Shown: positions 37,225 through 48,726 of the stretch, one piece after another | Position numbering within the stretch: the stretch's first letter is position 1 | Layout of the letters: each line of letters starts with the position of its first letter | Source of the DNA: Coprinopsis marcescibilis | Lineage: Eukaryota > Basidiomycota > Agaricomycetes > Agaricales > Psathyrellaceae | Length of the DNA: 60,733 nt | Reading direction: 5' to 3' | Assembly: GCA_004369085.1 (NCBI GenBank) | Contig: ML210296.1 | Span: 1 to 60,733, forward strand | Made by a program: the position numbers and the translations under genes | The notes under the pieces: model-generated | The model's database searches: none | Seen by the model: only the letters and a program-made list of their open reading frames with translations | What the model was told of the DNA's origin: nothing

Positions 37225-38843
37225 TCAGACACTGGATGTCTCACACATACGACGTACGGTGCTAAGACCTATTTCCTTTCGTGCACTGTCTTTGATATGA
37301 AGTATCATCCTAGTTGAGATAGAGCTGTCGGCCACCACTTGAATGCTAAATATACTGTGTGTTTGGCACAATGGTCGACAGAACGTGCATAGGTGGAGAC
37401 TCACGGTGCCATGATGAAACGGTATGGAGCCTGGCCAACGAAGTTAGCCAAAGACGACCCCAAGGGGTTGCAATGGAGCATGCAAAAGTAATCAGCTTAT
37501 TGACCTCCAAGGTTAGGAAGCGGTCGCACCGGCATAAACAAAGCACCCAGCCCGTTTCCGACTGACAACACTGGACCAATCAAAGTAAATAGGCATGATC
37601 CAATCAAATAAATCAAGTAGTGCTTACACGCAAGAGCGATGAAGTACACCATTCCGTCAAGATAGAATATCCTGACTATCGGCCCAGGGCATGAGGACCA
37701 GTATACCTTCACCCCAAAGTATATACAAAGTAAGGCAACCACTACGGTGATGTGTCAATCTGAGAGCCGGTGAGGAGTGAGCATGGGCAACGTACCAACC
37801 CCACTGTATAGTGCCAGTGAATAAGCCATAGTAACCAGGATCCCGTCGTACAGTCGTCCATAGCACCCTGGAATGGAGTACTTGGAAGGACCCCCTGAGT
37901 AGTATTATCAGCAATTTAGAGGCAAATAGCGAGGTCGCCTGACGTACAGGAGCTGAACATGATATACCGTGCCATCAACGCAAACGATGTCACAGAAACA
38001 ACCTAAAGAGTGCGTTGGGTCCGTTGTAACTCTCCGACATTAGGCCAACCTACAGTCCCATTTGCGATAACAAATATAAGCATCCTCCTGCTCTTTCCAG
38101 AGAGCGCTAGGACTCGAATATAGAGGATGGCTTAGTTACGGTCCATGAGAAACAGGACTCATAAACAGTTATCTTAGCCACCTTCCGAAAACAGAATTCC
38201 TGCAACGACACCCACTGTCAGTGGTAATAGGCAATGGTTACATCAGTTCTCCGTTGAACCTGTCAATAGATACCACTTACAGCATGGAATCGTGAAGATC
38301 ACTTTGCAATACTGGTTCAGTTGGTTAGGACGCTCCCTCGCATTTAATGGAATGTGTTAGGTCACACATACACTATGTGTTACTGTTGCGGTAAAGTTAT
38401 CTATCAGCCTATTGTCAGCGCAGTTCAAAGAGTGTTGGGCAGACACCTACATGCAATCATGAATGGGAGAACAGCCGGAGGAAGAAGGCGATTAATAAAG
38501 TACAGCATTTTCATTAGATTCCAAGACACCGGCCAGATGAGGGATACCTCCAGCTCGATTGTCTCAAAATACTCGGCAATCTCCCATAGTCCGTTCAGGG
38601 CTTTGCGTTGCAGATCTTGGAGCGGGCGTACGTACGAGGACAACAATGCACGCAACTTTAGCTTCAACCATCAGATATCCGTCATGGAATTTTGCCAAGT
38701 CAGGGGCAGCTCACTGTATACATACTGAGAAATCAGCTGAGACAAAAGGGTAGGACAGGGAGTTGGCAGTCACTTACAACATTGTTTCTTATACTGATGA
38801 TCTGCTCGTCCGGTGGTGCGTCTCCAAAGCTTTCCGTTGACAT
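37225..38843 (-). CDS. DUF6533 multi-pass membrane protein, array copy 2
   Basis: The minus-strand gene starts at 38843 with MSTESFGDAPPDEQ. It continues through the 10-nt microexon 38724-38715, the 20-nt exon 38655-38636 and the 33-nt exon 38580-38548, encoding IACIVVL and IAEYFETIELE. The next exon gives VSLIWPVSWN and LYFINRLLPPAVLPFMIA. Further exons carry VVALLCIYFGVKVYW and IVRIFYLDGMVYFIALA, in which the usual FYRDGT has become FYLDGM. The last exon holds SSISTRMILHIKDSARKEIG and a short tail ending at 37225. The frame is open in every exon I could place. Middle exon limits (about 38000-38350) are less certain. It shares an upstream 14-mer with copy 3. Confidence 0.8.
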
Positions 38844-39434
38844 CGTAGGGTTCAGAACTGGAGGCGCTTTCTGGGGTATTGAAGATTGGTGTGATAACCT
38901 CGTTAGGAAGTGAGTTCATCCCCTTATACCAGGTTGCCGTCGACGACCATTATCATCAAACTGCAGACAAACTCAGAGAAAAGAAGAGCTGGTTACCTGA
39001 TCGTATGATAGTGTGGCCCTACACTGAGGTTGGAAGGTTCGCTAACCTCTAATGCAATCTTTTCTGATGGAAAGATGAATATCGCGGGCAACTCGATTTC
39101 CTATTAATATGCCCTTCAAAGGATTATATAGGGAGTCTCAGAGCTATACTTCAGCCTTCGCTGCAGAAATGCTATGTTCTACAGCTCGCCACAGCCGGAT
39201 GGCCAACGCGGGATGGAAGGCCGCAGAACCGAGCTCTTATTTCGATGCATCATGGGTCTGGGCTCCACAGATCATTATCCGACTACTGAAATACGGAGGC
39301 GAATGGATACGAATCCGGAGGAAGCAAGGTCGCTCAAGAAGGGGCTCAAGAACATCGTTGAATCAGCATCATGCGATTGACACAGCTGCTCGAGTTAACA
39401 TTAGGAGAACGCATAACATTCAAATGTCAGGTTT
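38844..39434. other. Spacer with upstream region of copy 2
   Basis: This contains the promoter of copy 2 and the 3' end of copy 3. The word GATGAATATCGCGG at 39074-39087 recurs upstream of copy 3. No gene is supported. Confidence 0.45.
39074..39087. promoter_or_regulatory. 14-bp word shared by the upstream regions of copies 2 and 3
   Basis: GATGAATATCGCGG lies about 230 bp upstream of the start of copy 2. It recurs at 41320-41333, about 213 bp upstream of copy 3. The similarity extends weakly on the 5' side. It may be a retained regulatory site or simply part of the duplicated block. Confidence 0.35.
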
Positions 39435-41107
39435 TCAGATCCGACTCGGACAAGCAGTGCTGAGCCAAATACCCTCTCTCGCCCTTTCCTTCAGATGAAG
39501 TATCATCCTTGTGGAGATGGCACTATGCGCAACAGCCTGGAGCCTGGATATAGAGTCGTAAATATGCCGTGGGTCACTGAGAGGTGGACGAGACATGCGA
39601 TACTCACGGAGCCATGAGGAATCGGTAATGGGGCTGCAATGTTAAAAATGGAATGGGATGCGCATACGCCATCAGATACTTGAAGTGTATAGTATGTGAG
39701 TGGTCTCGCACCGGCATAAGCGAAGCAGCTACCCCGTTCCCGATGGAAAGTACTATATTTGTAGAAAGAGGTTCGGAATACGGATCCGCAACGTTAGAAG
39801 CTGTTTTCAGCCTTGGAAATTGAAACATGACTGCTTACATGCTAGGGCAATGAAATAGAGCGTTCCGTCTCGATAAAACACTGAGACCAGCGGACCATGT
39901 CGTTCCACCCAGTATATCTTAATACCGAAGTATACGCAAAGTAGCGCAACCACTGTCAATTAGAGTCAGTCGATAGTTTGCTCAGAACCACATCATAAAT
40001 GATCATACGTACTAATGCCACTGTATAAAGCTATTGTGTATGCAATGGTAATCAGTATACCATCGTACATTTCCCCATAACAACCAGGCAGGGAGTATTT
40101 GGATGCTCCCCCTGAACAGCGCCAACCGTAAGTTCAACTTTGGAGAGCCTGGGTAAATGAGACACGACATACATGAGCTGAGTGCAATAAATTTTCCAAG
40201 TAACGCAAAAATCGTCACGGAAACGGCCTGAAAATGGGCACTGAGTGTCATGGACTCCACAATGCGAAAAAAGAGATGTACTGCTCCATTTATGACGATA
40301 AAAACAAGTACTTTCTTGCTCATTTGAGAGAGTGCCAGAACGCGAATATAAAGGATGGCTGCGTCAGTAGAAGTTAGACTATTTGGGGCGATGAATCGAA
40401 ACTATTAGGTGGCACCTTCCGAAATCAGAATACATGCAACGATTCCCACTAGCCGTGCTGATTCAATTTGGGATCCACCCCCAGAAACAGCTACACTTAC
40501 CGGAAGGAATTGTGAATAGTATCTTGCAGGACTAAGAAGCGCTCAGGACCTTGTTCGTAAAGGAACACTTTGGAGGATACCCACGGTGTGTGTGGCACTT
40601 GTTGTAAGGTTATCTGGAACAACCAGAAAGTATAGCCACTTCACATGAAGGATGACGGATGGCACCTACATGCAATCATAAACGGGAAACTCAAGGCAGG
40701 AAGAATTCGATTTACGAAGTACAGCACTTTCACCGCACTCCGTTCTACAGGCCATATGACGGACGCCTAATCGGTTGTGTTTCAGTCTCTCTCTAAGCTC
40801 GATAGGAGCTGACGCACCTCAAGTTCAATTGTCTCCAAGTACTCGGAGATCTGCGAGAGACGGGAGTCAGTGGACGTTGTTTGGCATTAGCAAGGGCTTC
40901 TGACAATTATAACAGTAGATGCCACTTGAAGAACCAATTGATGACTTGAAAGACTTTTCTACTCTTTGAAACTTACCATATGCATACTAAGAATGTGAGT
41001 TGTCAGTGGGAGGCCTTGTGATAGAGGAAGAACATTTTGTCACGCACAACGTTGTACTGGATGCTGTCCATCTGTTCTGCAGGTGAAGCGTTGCTTAAAC
41101 CTGGCAT
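39435..41107 (-). CDS. DUF6533 multi-pass membrane protein, array copy 3
   Basis: It starts at 41107 with MPGLSNASPAEQM. The conserved small exons follow: microexon 40986-40977, 20-nt exon 40924-40905 and 33-nt exon 40850-40818, giving YAYVASTVIIISEYLETIELE. Later exons supply the helix after SKKVLVFIVINGAV, the Cys-containing block GGASKYSLPGCYG, ILITIAYTIALYSG, VVALLCVYFGIKIYW and LVSVFYRDGTLYFIALA. The final exon encodes SAISTRMILHLKERAREG and stops at 39435. The motif FYRDGT is intact here. The C-terminal tail is very short, about 12 residues. Copies 2 and 3 are adjacent and co-oriented, so one probably arose from the other by tandem duplication. Confidence 0.82.
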
Positions 41108-41576
41108 AGGGACATCCATTGGGATTAGTATCGGCCAATAGTTGTATGGGTGATGTATCGGGGTGCCTCAGCTTTTTAAACCACAACGACTGCGATGACC
41201 ATCATAGAGCGCCCAACAAAGAAGACGTTTCACTGGCCGCGTAAAGTTGCGTCTCCATGTGTTGACTCTGGAGAGTATTCAACCCTGTCGCAAATGTGTT
41301 GAACCTCGTCTGTTGACGAGATGAATATCGCGGATTCGGTCTCAAACATCCGATCGAATCTTCCTATCAACGACAGTGGTGGTCAAGCATGGAGCAGGGA
41401 GAACGAATTCGAATTCGGAAGCGACGAATCAGATCCCAACTGCGATGAACAGCTGGGCCTTCATCATTTCTCATCCAAGACTCGAGTAGATGCTAACTTG
41501 GAGAAGCGAAGCGGCTCGTGATGGGCGTCGTAGGAGAGTTCCTCCCGGCAGTAAGGTGGAAAAATCAGCATCCAAC
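41108..41576. other. Upstream region of copy 3
   Basis: This holds the promoter of copy 3 with the shared 14-mer at 41320-41333. A plus-strand frame at 41321-41521 (66 codons, acidic) is open but unrecognised. Confidence 0.4.
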
Positions 41577-41726
41577 AAAGGCTTAAAATACTAAACCAGA
41601 GTCCAGCTCACATCCGACGCACGTCGGTATTAAGTTCCATGTCTTCTCTCGCATTTTCTGTCAAATGTGATATCATCTTAATGGAGAGAGAGCTGTGCAC
41701 CACTGCCTGCAGCCTATGTGAGGCGC
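41577..41726 (-). pseudogene. Relict 3' exon of a lost DUF6533 copy
   Basis: This stretch matches 45635-45776, the last exon and 3' flank of copy 5. Shared blocks include TCTTCTCTCGCATTTTCT, ATGGAGAGAGAGCT and GCACCACTGCCTGCAGCC. On the minus strand it encodes a degenerate form of the HSSLSIRMILHLRENARED helix. Similarity stops abruptly at about 41726 and no other exons are present. It marks a deleted or truncated array member. Confidence 0.8.
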
Positions 41727-41989
41727 CGGTCCATCTTTCTCTTTTGTTCCTTGCCCGTGGTTAATTGTGAACGAGACTAACAATTAGCATGTGCACCAAA
41801 CACACTTGTGTGGTGAGTTGGGGTGGAGGGGCTCCAGTAGGAGACTCGAGCCAATCTCCAGGTCGTGGGGCGAAGGGAGACCGCCAGGCGGCGGTGGGTG
41901 ACCGTCTGTGGATGAACCCCCAAACGACCGTGGCGGGCCGATAGGTATCTGACATAGATGCAGCCTTCGATGGGTGGAGTCACTCACTA

Positions 41990-42230
41990 GGTGTAGGGGG
42001 GAAAACCCTTTCAATAGGCATAGGAAGCACCTGTCCATATGTGTAGCCTTTTGATAGGCAGAGATAGACAGCCTTTCCATGGGCGTCGGAATGTCACCTG
42101 TCCATAGGTGTAGCCGTTTGATAGGGGTAGATAGCCAGCCTTTCCATGCGCATAAAGAAGCACCTCTCCATAGGTGTGGCCTTTCGATAGGCATAGGTAA
42201 AAGAGGCCTGCCCATAGGCAAAAGACGATG
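41990..42230. repeat. Degenerate minisatellite with a unit of about 67 bp
   Basis: The word TCCATANGTGTAGCC recurs at about 42034, 42101 and 42167, with spacing 67 and 66 bp, and a weaker unit follows near 42213. Each unit also carries TTTNGATAGG and CCTTTCCATG. About three and a half copies are present. The repeat is open in one minus-strand frame, but the peptide looks artificial (Trp-, Arg- and Leu-rich), so coding is unlikely. Confidence 0.8.
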
Positions 42231-43549
42231 CCTTATCGGCAAAGCACAGCGCTCGTACAGTCGCGCAGCGTGCCAGTCCTGGTTCGGTGTCCAATTCCTG
42301 GTAGTAGATGATCGAGAACCTGATCCACGAGAACACCACGCGAGCTCCAGCTGAACTTGTAGCTGAGGGGGTTATTTGAACAATCAGGGGCGGATGAGGA
42401 AGCATAGGCCCCGTGGCCGAGTGGATAGATACGAGGGATTGCGTTGGATCCAAGCATGTATTGGGGAGCATTCCGAGGTATAGCACAGTAAGTACAATGA
42501 TTGGGGGTTAATGGTAGCGTAGCGCATCATGCGAAACTGTAGGTCGTTGTCGTTGGTGGGATTGATAGTGTCGAGTCTGGTGTCGTGTTGCTGAAGGACG
42601 CTGAGGTCATGCGTCTTGAAGGGGACGTCGATATTCTGATTGCTTGCAGTCAAGCCGTCGTTGTCGCCTGTAGCCGAAGGCGGCTCTGCGATAATGTGGA
42701 AGGCAACAGGGAGGCGCTGCCACGTCACACTGGGTGGCTGACCAGTAGATCCTAAACACAATATAAGACAGTAGAAGACGCAAATTAAGATTTTAGAAAA
42801 CGGAGAATGTAACAGAATATCAGAGAAGGGATGAGGACCGAGCCGACTGAAATTCCAGTCGGTACACCAAAGCTGTCAAGCATGCACGGGGTCACGTGTG
42901 CTTTACTCCGGGGCAAAACTTTGGATTTCAGCATTCCGTAGGGTAGCTGGAGCGTCAGATGCGCAGATCATACGAGATCTACAAGTTCCAAGTCGTTATC
43001 AAGTTGTTATTGATGTCCTCAGCTGCTCCGTCGAAGATGATAAACCCTTAAGCCGCGACGCTCCCGTTTCCATTATTTTGTCCTCCGTCCAAGCCACCGA
43101 TAAGAAGAGCTTCCTGAATCTAGACCAACTACTTTAGCGCGGCCGAGTCAACTTGATGTTCTTTTTCGTAGACATCTTTGAAAAAATCCTGTTCCGGGAT
43201 ACACCAAGTGATTCTGATGGCAATTTTGCCAATGGCCCGAATGCTGTCCTCGACGAGAGAGAGAGAGAAGCGTCGGGCTGCCCATTGATGCCCATCATTG
43301 TTGCTTTTTTCTTTCTTACTATCGTGACTCTTGACACGGGAAGTCAAGAATTCTGTCTTGCGAACATGTCAGACACAAACCATATCCCGTCGAATTCACT
43401 TCTCTTGCGACTGTTCCACATCTGGACAATGATAGCAATCGATCATCATTCGGTGAATCATGCTAGTCAAACCATATCAAAAAGAGCTAACCCGTGAGTG
43501 TTGGGTAAGACCACAGTGGTTCCTAATTATCTGATTTGATTGATACTGC

Positions 43550-43560
43550 AATAAAAGGTA
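43550..43560 (+). promoter_or_regulatory. TATA-like box of DUF6533 gene at 43635
   Basis: AATAAAAGGTA lies about 84 bp before the start codon and matches the element upstream of copy 1 in both sequence and neighbouring bases. Confidence 0.5.
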
Positions 43561-43634
43561 CTTTCAAAGAACCACTTAGAGAGTGCCTTTGACCCCCAAA
43601 CCAGTCTCACCGAGCTGTGTTCTCTCTTCCGACG

Positions 43635-45515
43635 ATGGAGAGTTCCCCGTCCGAGCTTCCAAACCTCAGCCAGCTTTCCAGCTACTTTCTGGGCACTGTG
43701 CGTAAATCCACCATTTCTTTGAGTATGCAGTTCTGATGAGTTTCTGTCCGCCATTAAATTCAGTGCTTCACTCGTTGGTGTTTCATTTGTTATACCTGGG
43801 AGGAAACTGAAGTATCATTTACTACATTAGTGGCTTCCATGGTAGTCCTAGTAGCTGCCTTTTAACTCTGTGAGGTCTGAAAATATCCTGACGCCAATTA
43901 CAGATTTTGGAGTATATCCAAACGGTAGAACAGGAGGTACGGATGATCTAGTTTGATCCAGGCCTGCTTTGTCCTTAACTCCACGTACCTAACAGGCCAA
44001 GCTGATCTGGCCTACGAAGTGGTCTGCCGTAAAGGTTATCTTCATCCTCAATCGATACCTTCCACTTGTTTTTGTCCCGCCGGTTGCATACTGTACGTAT
44101 TTTCTTACATGGGATTAGTATGCCATACTTACCCATCTCTCTAGTCAATGTTACACTCATAACCCCCACTCTTGTAAGGATCTGGTGTGTGCCTCTGAAT
44201 CACGCTTAACACCCAATAGATGTGCAAGTCCCTGTTCACTGTATTCGCAGGTACGATTCAACTTTCTTGTTTGTGGTCGATGTCCTGACATTATCGCAGT
44301 CGGCATTGCAGGGTCAGTCATAACTGCAGACGGTGAGTCAGATATTCGCTAGTAAACATCCTACTCTGAGCTCATAGCCCGCAGCCTTGCTGTATATCCG
44401 GATCTATGCTGTGTCCGGAAGGTCACAAACAGTGCGGAATATACTAATAGCTAACGCTCTGGTGGGTTTCCCTCGGGCATATGTCCCTTCGCATGAAGAT
44501 CAATCCCACTGACAGCTTCTCATGCCCAGTGTGTCCTTGGACTTACCCTTGGGCCATGGGGTGTCTACGTGTTCAAAACAACCTGTGAGAACCGCCGCAG
44601 CTTTTGTAGATATTCACTTTCACCGATCACCGCTTGTACGGTCCTTTCCAGTCGTTCAACCTCCATTTCACAGGCGTGGCTGCTTTGCCGTAGAGCCGGG
44701 CCCATCATTACTTGTAATGCTCGCTTTTGGCTCACTTCTGTATAGCACCATCTGTGAGGATGACCTGACTATCTCGACCGTTCGCAAGCGCTTAACCATG
44801 TTTAATCCGTTGATTAGTGACTGCTTCCCTTTTCGTTTTCTACGCAGCTAGGCTGAATCGAGCCTCATCACGAGTGAACCCATTGCTCAAGGTGCTTTAC
44901 ATTGACGGGGCCATGTATTTTATATTCATTGCTGGTCAGTCTTTTATACTTCTTACTAATGTGTTGTGTCATTACATTATACATTATAGCGTTTTCTATA
45001 GTCAACGGACTGGTCTCGGTTCTTTCTCCGGTGAGTTCAGATCGGGCTGTTGAGTTTCCGAACATAACTAACATTTGGGGTCCGGGTTTCTAGGAGCGAG
45101 TCCCTTACCGATTTATAGTAGTGATGTGAGTTTGAGATCCCAAAAACCTTAGTCTTTGTTGGTAGCTTAACTAACAACAACTGCACTGCTGCCGCACCTA
45201 CTTCGATACTCTTCTGACACGAACAGTCCTCAAGCCATTTCCCACAACATACTCGCTGCACGGATGGTACTCCACATACGACAAGCCGCCAGAACGGACA
45301 TGGGATTCCAATCCAGCGGCGGCTCAAAGAGAATGACCATCATCGAGTTCAAAGCTGCAAGTGAGCCGCCGAGATCAACTTCTGAAAGTGGCTTAGCTGC
45401 TGGTGAGGAGGCGCAGAGTAATCAGTCTAATTCTATTGGCAGTGGCATTCACATAGATCCAGGGTCGCTTGACGGCCGCACTTGGGGAACCAAGGCCCAA
45501 TGGCACGGTGTTTAA
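43635..45515 (+). CDS. DUF6533 multi-pass membrane protein, array copy 4
   Basis: This is the sister of array copy 1. The first exon from 43635 encodes MESSPSELPNLSQLSSYF. The 10-nt microexon is 43764-43773, with an atypical GTTGGT donor. The 20-nt exon is 43831-43850 and the 33-nt exon 43904-43936. The core exon reads KLIWPTKWSAVKVIFILNR. Downstream exons keep the copy-1 features: ALLYIRIYAVSGRS, MLAFGSLLYSTI, LYIDGAMYFIFIA, and a C-terminal ARMVLHIRQAARTDMG with a polar tail containing GRTWGTKAQ. The stop is at 45513-45515, only 145 bp from the stop of the convergent copy 5. The exon frames appear intact, so this is probably a functional recent duplicate. Confidence 0.83.
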
Positions 45516-45659
45516 ATATCCACCCATATCCACTTAACTCATCTCACACATGATGGTGGAGACATGTATGTGCACATACCATTGCTTGTTATTTATCGAA
45601 CCTCGGCGTGCTGGTTCTTGGTCGGTTGAATAAAGGCTTAAATTCAATCAGAGTCCAAT

Positions 45660-47270
45660 TCACATCCGTCGTACGGTGCTAAGTCCCATATCTTCTCTCG
45701 CATTTTCTCTCAAATGAAGTATCATCCTAATGGAGAGAGAGCTATGCACCACTGCCTGCAGCCTATGTGAGGAGCATTACCAATTCGTCAGTCGACGGGA
45801 AACAGGCGGGGCAAGGGAATTACTGACGGTGTCATGATATATCGGTACTGGGCCTAAACAGCCGGACTTAAAATCAAAAGCAAAGGCAGCGGGACGCATA
45901 CGCACCGGCATTACTAGGGCAGAGACGCCGTTTCCTATGGAAAGCACTGAAGGGTGGTCAGAGGAACAAATCGGTTATAAATAGAGATCGAAAGCTTACG
46001 CGCGAGAGCAATGAAGTACAACGTCCCATCGCGATAAAATATCTTGATTATTGGACCCGGGTGGTCCCTCCAGTAGAGTTTTACCCCGAAATACACGCAA
46101 AGGATGGCAACCACTGTGGCGTTAATGCGTTGACGTTCGACGGTGCTCGAGTATGGATCGTATATAAACGACCTACCAAGCCCACTGTATAAAGTTATCG
46201 CATATGCCATGGTAACCAATATTCCATGGCGCTGCTGTCCTACGCAGCCCGGAACAAAAGCTGACTTTGGCCCCCCTGAGAATAATCAGCAACAGTGGAG
46301 AGACAGGCAGATCAGAGACGCACATGAAGTGATTGTGACATATCGAGCCAATAAAGCGAAGGTCGACACAACAACTGCCTGGAGTGTGCTTGTTAACATT
46401 TCTTCGAGTAGGTGAGACGTGTTAGCCATACCGTTCCATTTACGATGATGAAAATCAAAATCGGCCTGCTCATCCCAGAGAGGGCTAATACTCGGATGTA
46501 GAGAATGGCTTTATTGGGGTGATCAGAGATGATTGCCATATAAAAAATCCTTTTTGTCACCTTCGGAGACCAGAGTACATCCGAGAATGCCCACTGTATC
46601 ATAGGCTTGTCAACAATGGATGTTTAAGTCCGATGGTAGAATGACGTACTGCATGAGATCGTGAAGAACAATTTACAACGCTAGGAATAGAATTTGTAAG
46701 GCTTCCGGTATGCGCGGAGGTTTGTCTCACGCACGTCGTTGGTTGCTTCTGTCGTTATATTATCTATTTCAAGGCAAATATAGGGAGCTTGGCCAACAAT
46801 TGAAGAGCGCACTTACATGCGATTACAAAGGGAATGACGGCCAGAGGGAGGAATCGGTTGGTGAAGTACAGGACTTTGACGTGGGTCCAGCCCGTGGGCC
46901 AGATGAGGGATACCTAGGATGATACCATCGACCTCTTGTTCTTGAACGAAGGGGGATTATCACGAACCTCTAGCTCTAGCGTATCCAAATACTCTGCGAA
47001 CTTTGTACGTTAGGAGTTAGCACTCGCGGATAAGCTGAAGTCAAAGGTTATGGGCTCACTAGTACAACAAGGCAAGCCACTTGATAAGGCAACCGTTCAT
47101 CAAGTAATGCTTCTTTCAATTCGTTAGAAACCTACTGGGAACATACTAGCAACATCGCCGGGTGTTGAGCAGTCTCCACCAGTGTAAATGGAGCAGTCAC
47201 TTACAACATTGTAGCGAACAAGATTGATCAAATCTTGGTGTGGGACATCGACTACACCTGTTGTTGACAT
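45660..47270 (-). CDS. DUF6533 multi-pass membrane protein, array copy 5
   Basis: The gene starts at 47270 (MSTTGVVDVPHQDLINLV). Small exons are the microexon 47145-47136, the 20-nt exon 47079-47060 and the 33-nt exon 47000-46968, giving YVPMACLVVLFAEYLDTLELE. The next exon reads VSLIWPTGWTHVKVLYFTNR and FLPLAVIPFVIA. Further exons carry AILYIRVLALSGMSR, ILVTMAYAITLYSG, VVAILCVYFGVKLYW and IIKIFYRDGTLYFIALA. The last exon encodes HSSLSIRMILHLRENARED, then GLSTVRRM and stop, so the C-terminal tail is almost absent. The first exon resembles that of copy 2 (MST start, NNV/YNV end), pointing to a common minus-strand ancestor. Confidence 0.83.
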
Positions 47271-47845
47271 AGTGCGAATCCCTACGAGGTAGGTCTTCGC
47301 GCGTGGGCAGGTTGTCAAGATGACTGCGAGTAGAACCAGGTCGTTATGCCTTCTTGTACCAGAAACTAACCGCACCTCGAGAGGCCATCGGCACAAACCT
47401 AGCCGGCAGGACGGGGTTTCTCTCTGGCGTTAAAGGGCAGCTGGGAGATCAACTGCACAGGTTCATATCGCTCTTTCATCAATAAACAACGAAACTAACA
47501 TATGACTATTGCAAACCTTTATCCATTGCGGACGGCGTTACAGGTTACGTGCAAGCCGAACAGCCCTGCGGTTAGATTGTCATGTTAGGCTCAAGGTGGT
47601 GGGTCCTAATGACGTACAATGTCAAAGATCTTTATCCAGGACTCGAGTCAGCAGTGAGTCGGAGGAAGCGGCATCGCATCATACCCTGCTGAAACAGATA
47701 TGAATTGGACACCTTTACTGACGCTCAAGAAGCTAGACGCTATTGAAGCGTATTGCGGTACCAGTACTTTAAAACCGTTGCGAGGGTCCAAGATTGAACA
47801 GGGGTAACATATCCAAAGAAAGGAAGTTCGAAATTAGGTGCGGCA
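47271..47845. other. Spacer between copy 5 and COA1
   Basis: This contains the promoter of copy 5 and the 3' flank of COA1. A frame at 47509-47703 has no recognised motif. Confidence 0.4.
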
Positions 47846-48726
47846 TTAATGGTCAATTGGAAGACTATCTGAGATGTGGATAACAGTGCCGTCGTCGCAA
47901 ATAACCTTGAAGCGTACTTAGAGCCAAGTCAGCGTGCTATCGTACCAGAAGTTGAAAAGAATGTACACACAGACTGTAAACGGAACTCCCTTCTCTTTTC
48001 GGATGCTTGTGAAATACAGGGTACCAGATCCTGTCATCTGCGGTGAGACATATTACAGGAGCACAGCCCAAGTGCTCACCTTTGGATCCCTTGACTCTGA
48101 AGCTGACGTCAATGTTGCCTTGCAACTGGCCAATCTAAATGACAGGGTGTAAAGTCAGCTTCCTTGGGTATTGAAACGGCTGTGGACTGGACAGCTTCCA
48201 GACAAGGAACCGGGAATGGTGAGAAGAGCGCAAAACACGAAACTCACCCTCCCAATCACCCTTGGGTCCCCATTCAACCACCACTCGGGCTGCGGCCTGA
48301 TCGCCTCACCCAGCACTTCACGAAGCTGAGGATCCGACCTTATCGACCTCATGATGCTGCGAAACACCGAACTGGAGAGCTTTTCTTGATTCGTTGCGTA
48401 CGTCATAAACAAGCCCCAGCACGTCCCGGCTACCACCAACGCTGCCAACGCCATTGGCCATTTGGGCTATCCAACAGTTAGTGGAAATCGTTTACTTCAT
48501 GTCTGGTGTAATTTACCTGAATTTTTGGTAGGTCTCTCGTTGGCGGGTGCTTCGCATAGTACGGTCTGGGTTTCGAGGTGTCTGCAAAAACTTCAACATC
48601 TGGCTGTTGTCGTGGCGGTGGTGGTCTGGTTGAATTTGTGGACAAAGACCTGCCAGTTGTCCTGGAGAGTCCCTGTATCAGGTATATGTTTCGGTTACAT
48701 ATCCGTGTCCTAAGAAATGAAGTCAT
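47846..48726 (-). CDS. COA1: Cytochrome c oxidase assembly protein Coa1
   Basis: Five exons (48726-48517, 48466-48248, 48134-48080, 48030-47971, 47916-47846) join in frame to 204 residues. The N-terminus is basic and Ser/Thr-rich without early acidic residues, as in a mitochondrial presequence, then Pro-rich. A transmembrane helix spans about residues 74-93 (MALAALVVAGTCWGLFMTYA). The conserved C-terminal domain follows: LREVLGEAIRPQPEWWLNGD, GNIDVSFRVKGSKGSGTLYF and a LRFKVICDDGTVI end. This matches the Coa1 family, inner-membrane proteins that help assemble the Cox1 module of complex IV. The gene lies between array copies 5 and 6 and has no link to them in function. The length is normal and all introns are GT-AG. 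Confidence 0.88.

Larger units (their letters stand above)
41727..43634. other. Accessory spacer with minisatellite and upstream region of copy 4
   Basis: Apart from the tandem repeat at about 41990-42230, two frames are open: 42384-42761 (minus) and 43153-43497 (plus). Neither carries a motif I know. From about 43404 on, the sequence is the duplicated promoter shared with copy 1. Confidence 0.4.

Noticed and set aside
41784..42242. Minus-strand 152-codon frame
   Set aside because: It is created by the 67-bp tandem repeat, and the peptide has no natural-looking composition.
42408..42480. Possible tRNA: TGGCCGAGTGG matches a eukaryotic box A
   Set aside because: No box B (GGTTCRANYCC-like) follows at the proper distance and no acceptor stem can be paired.
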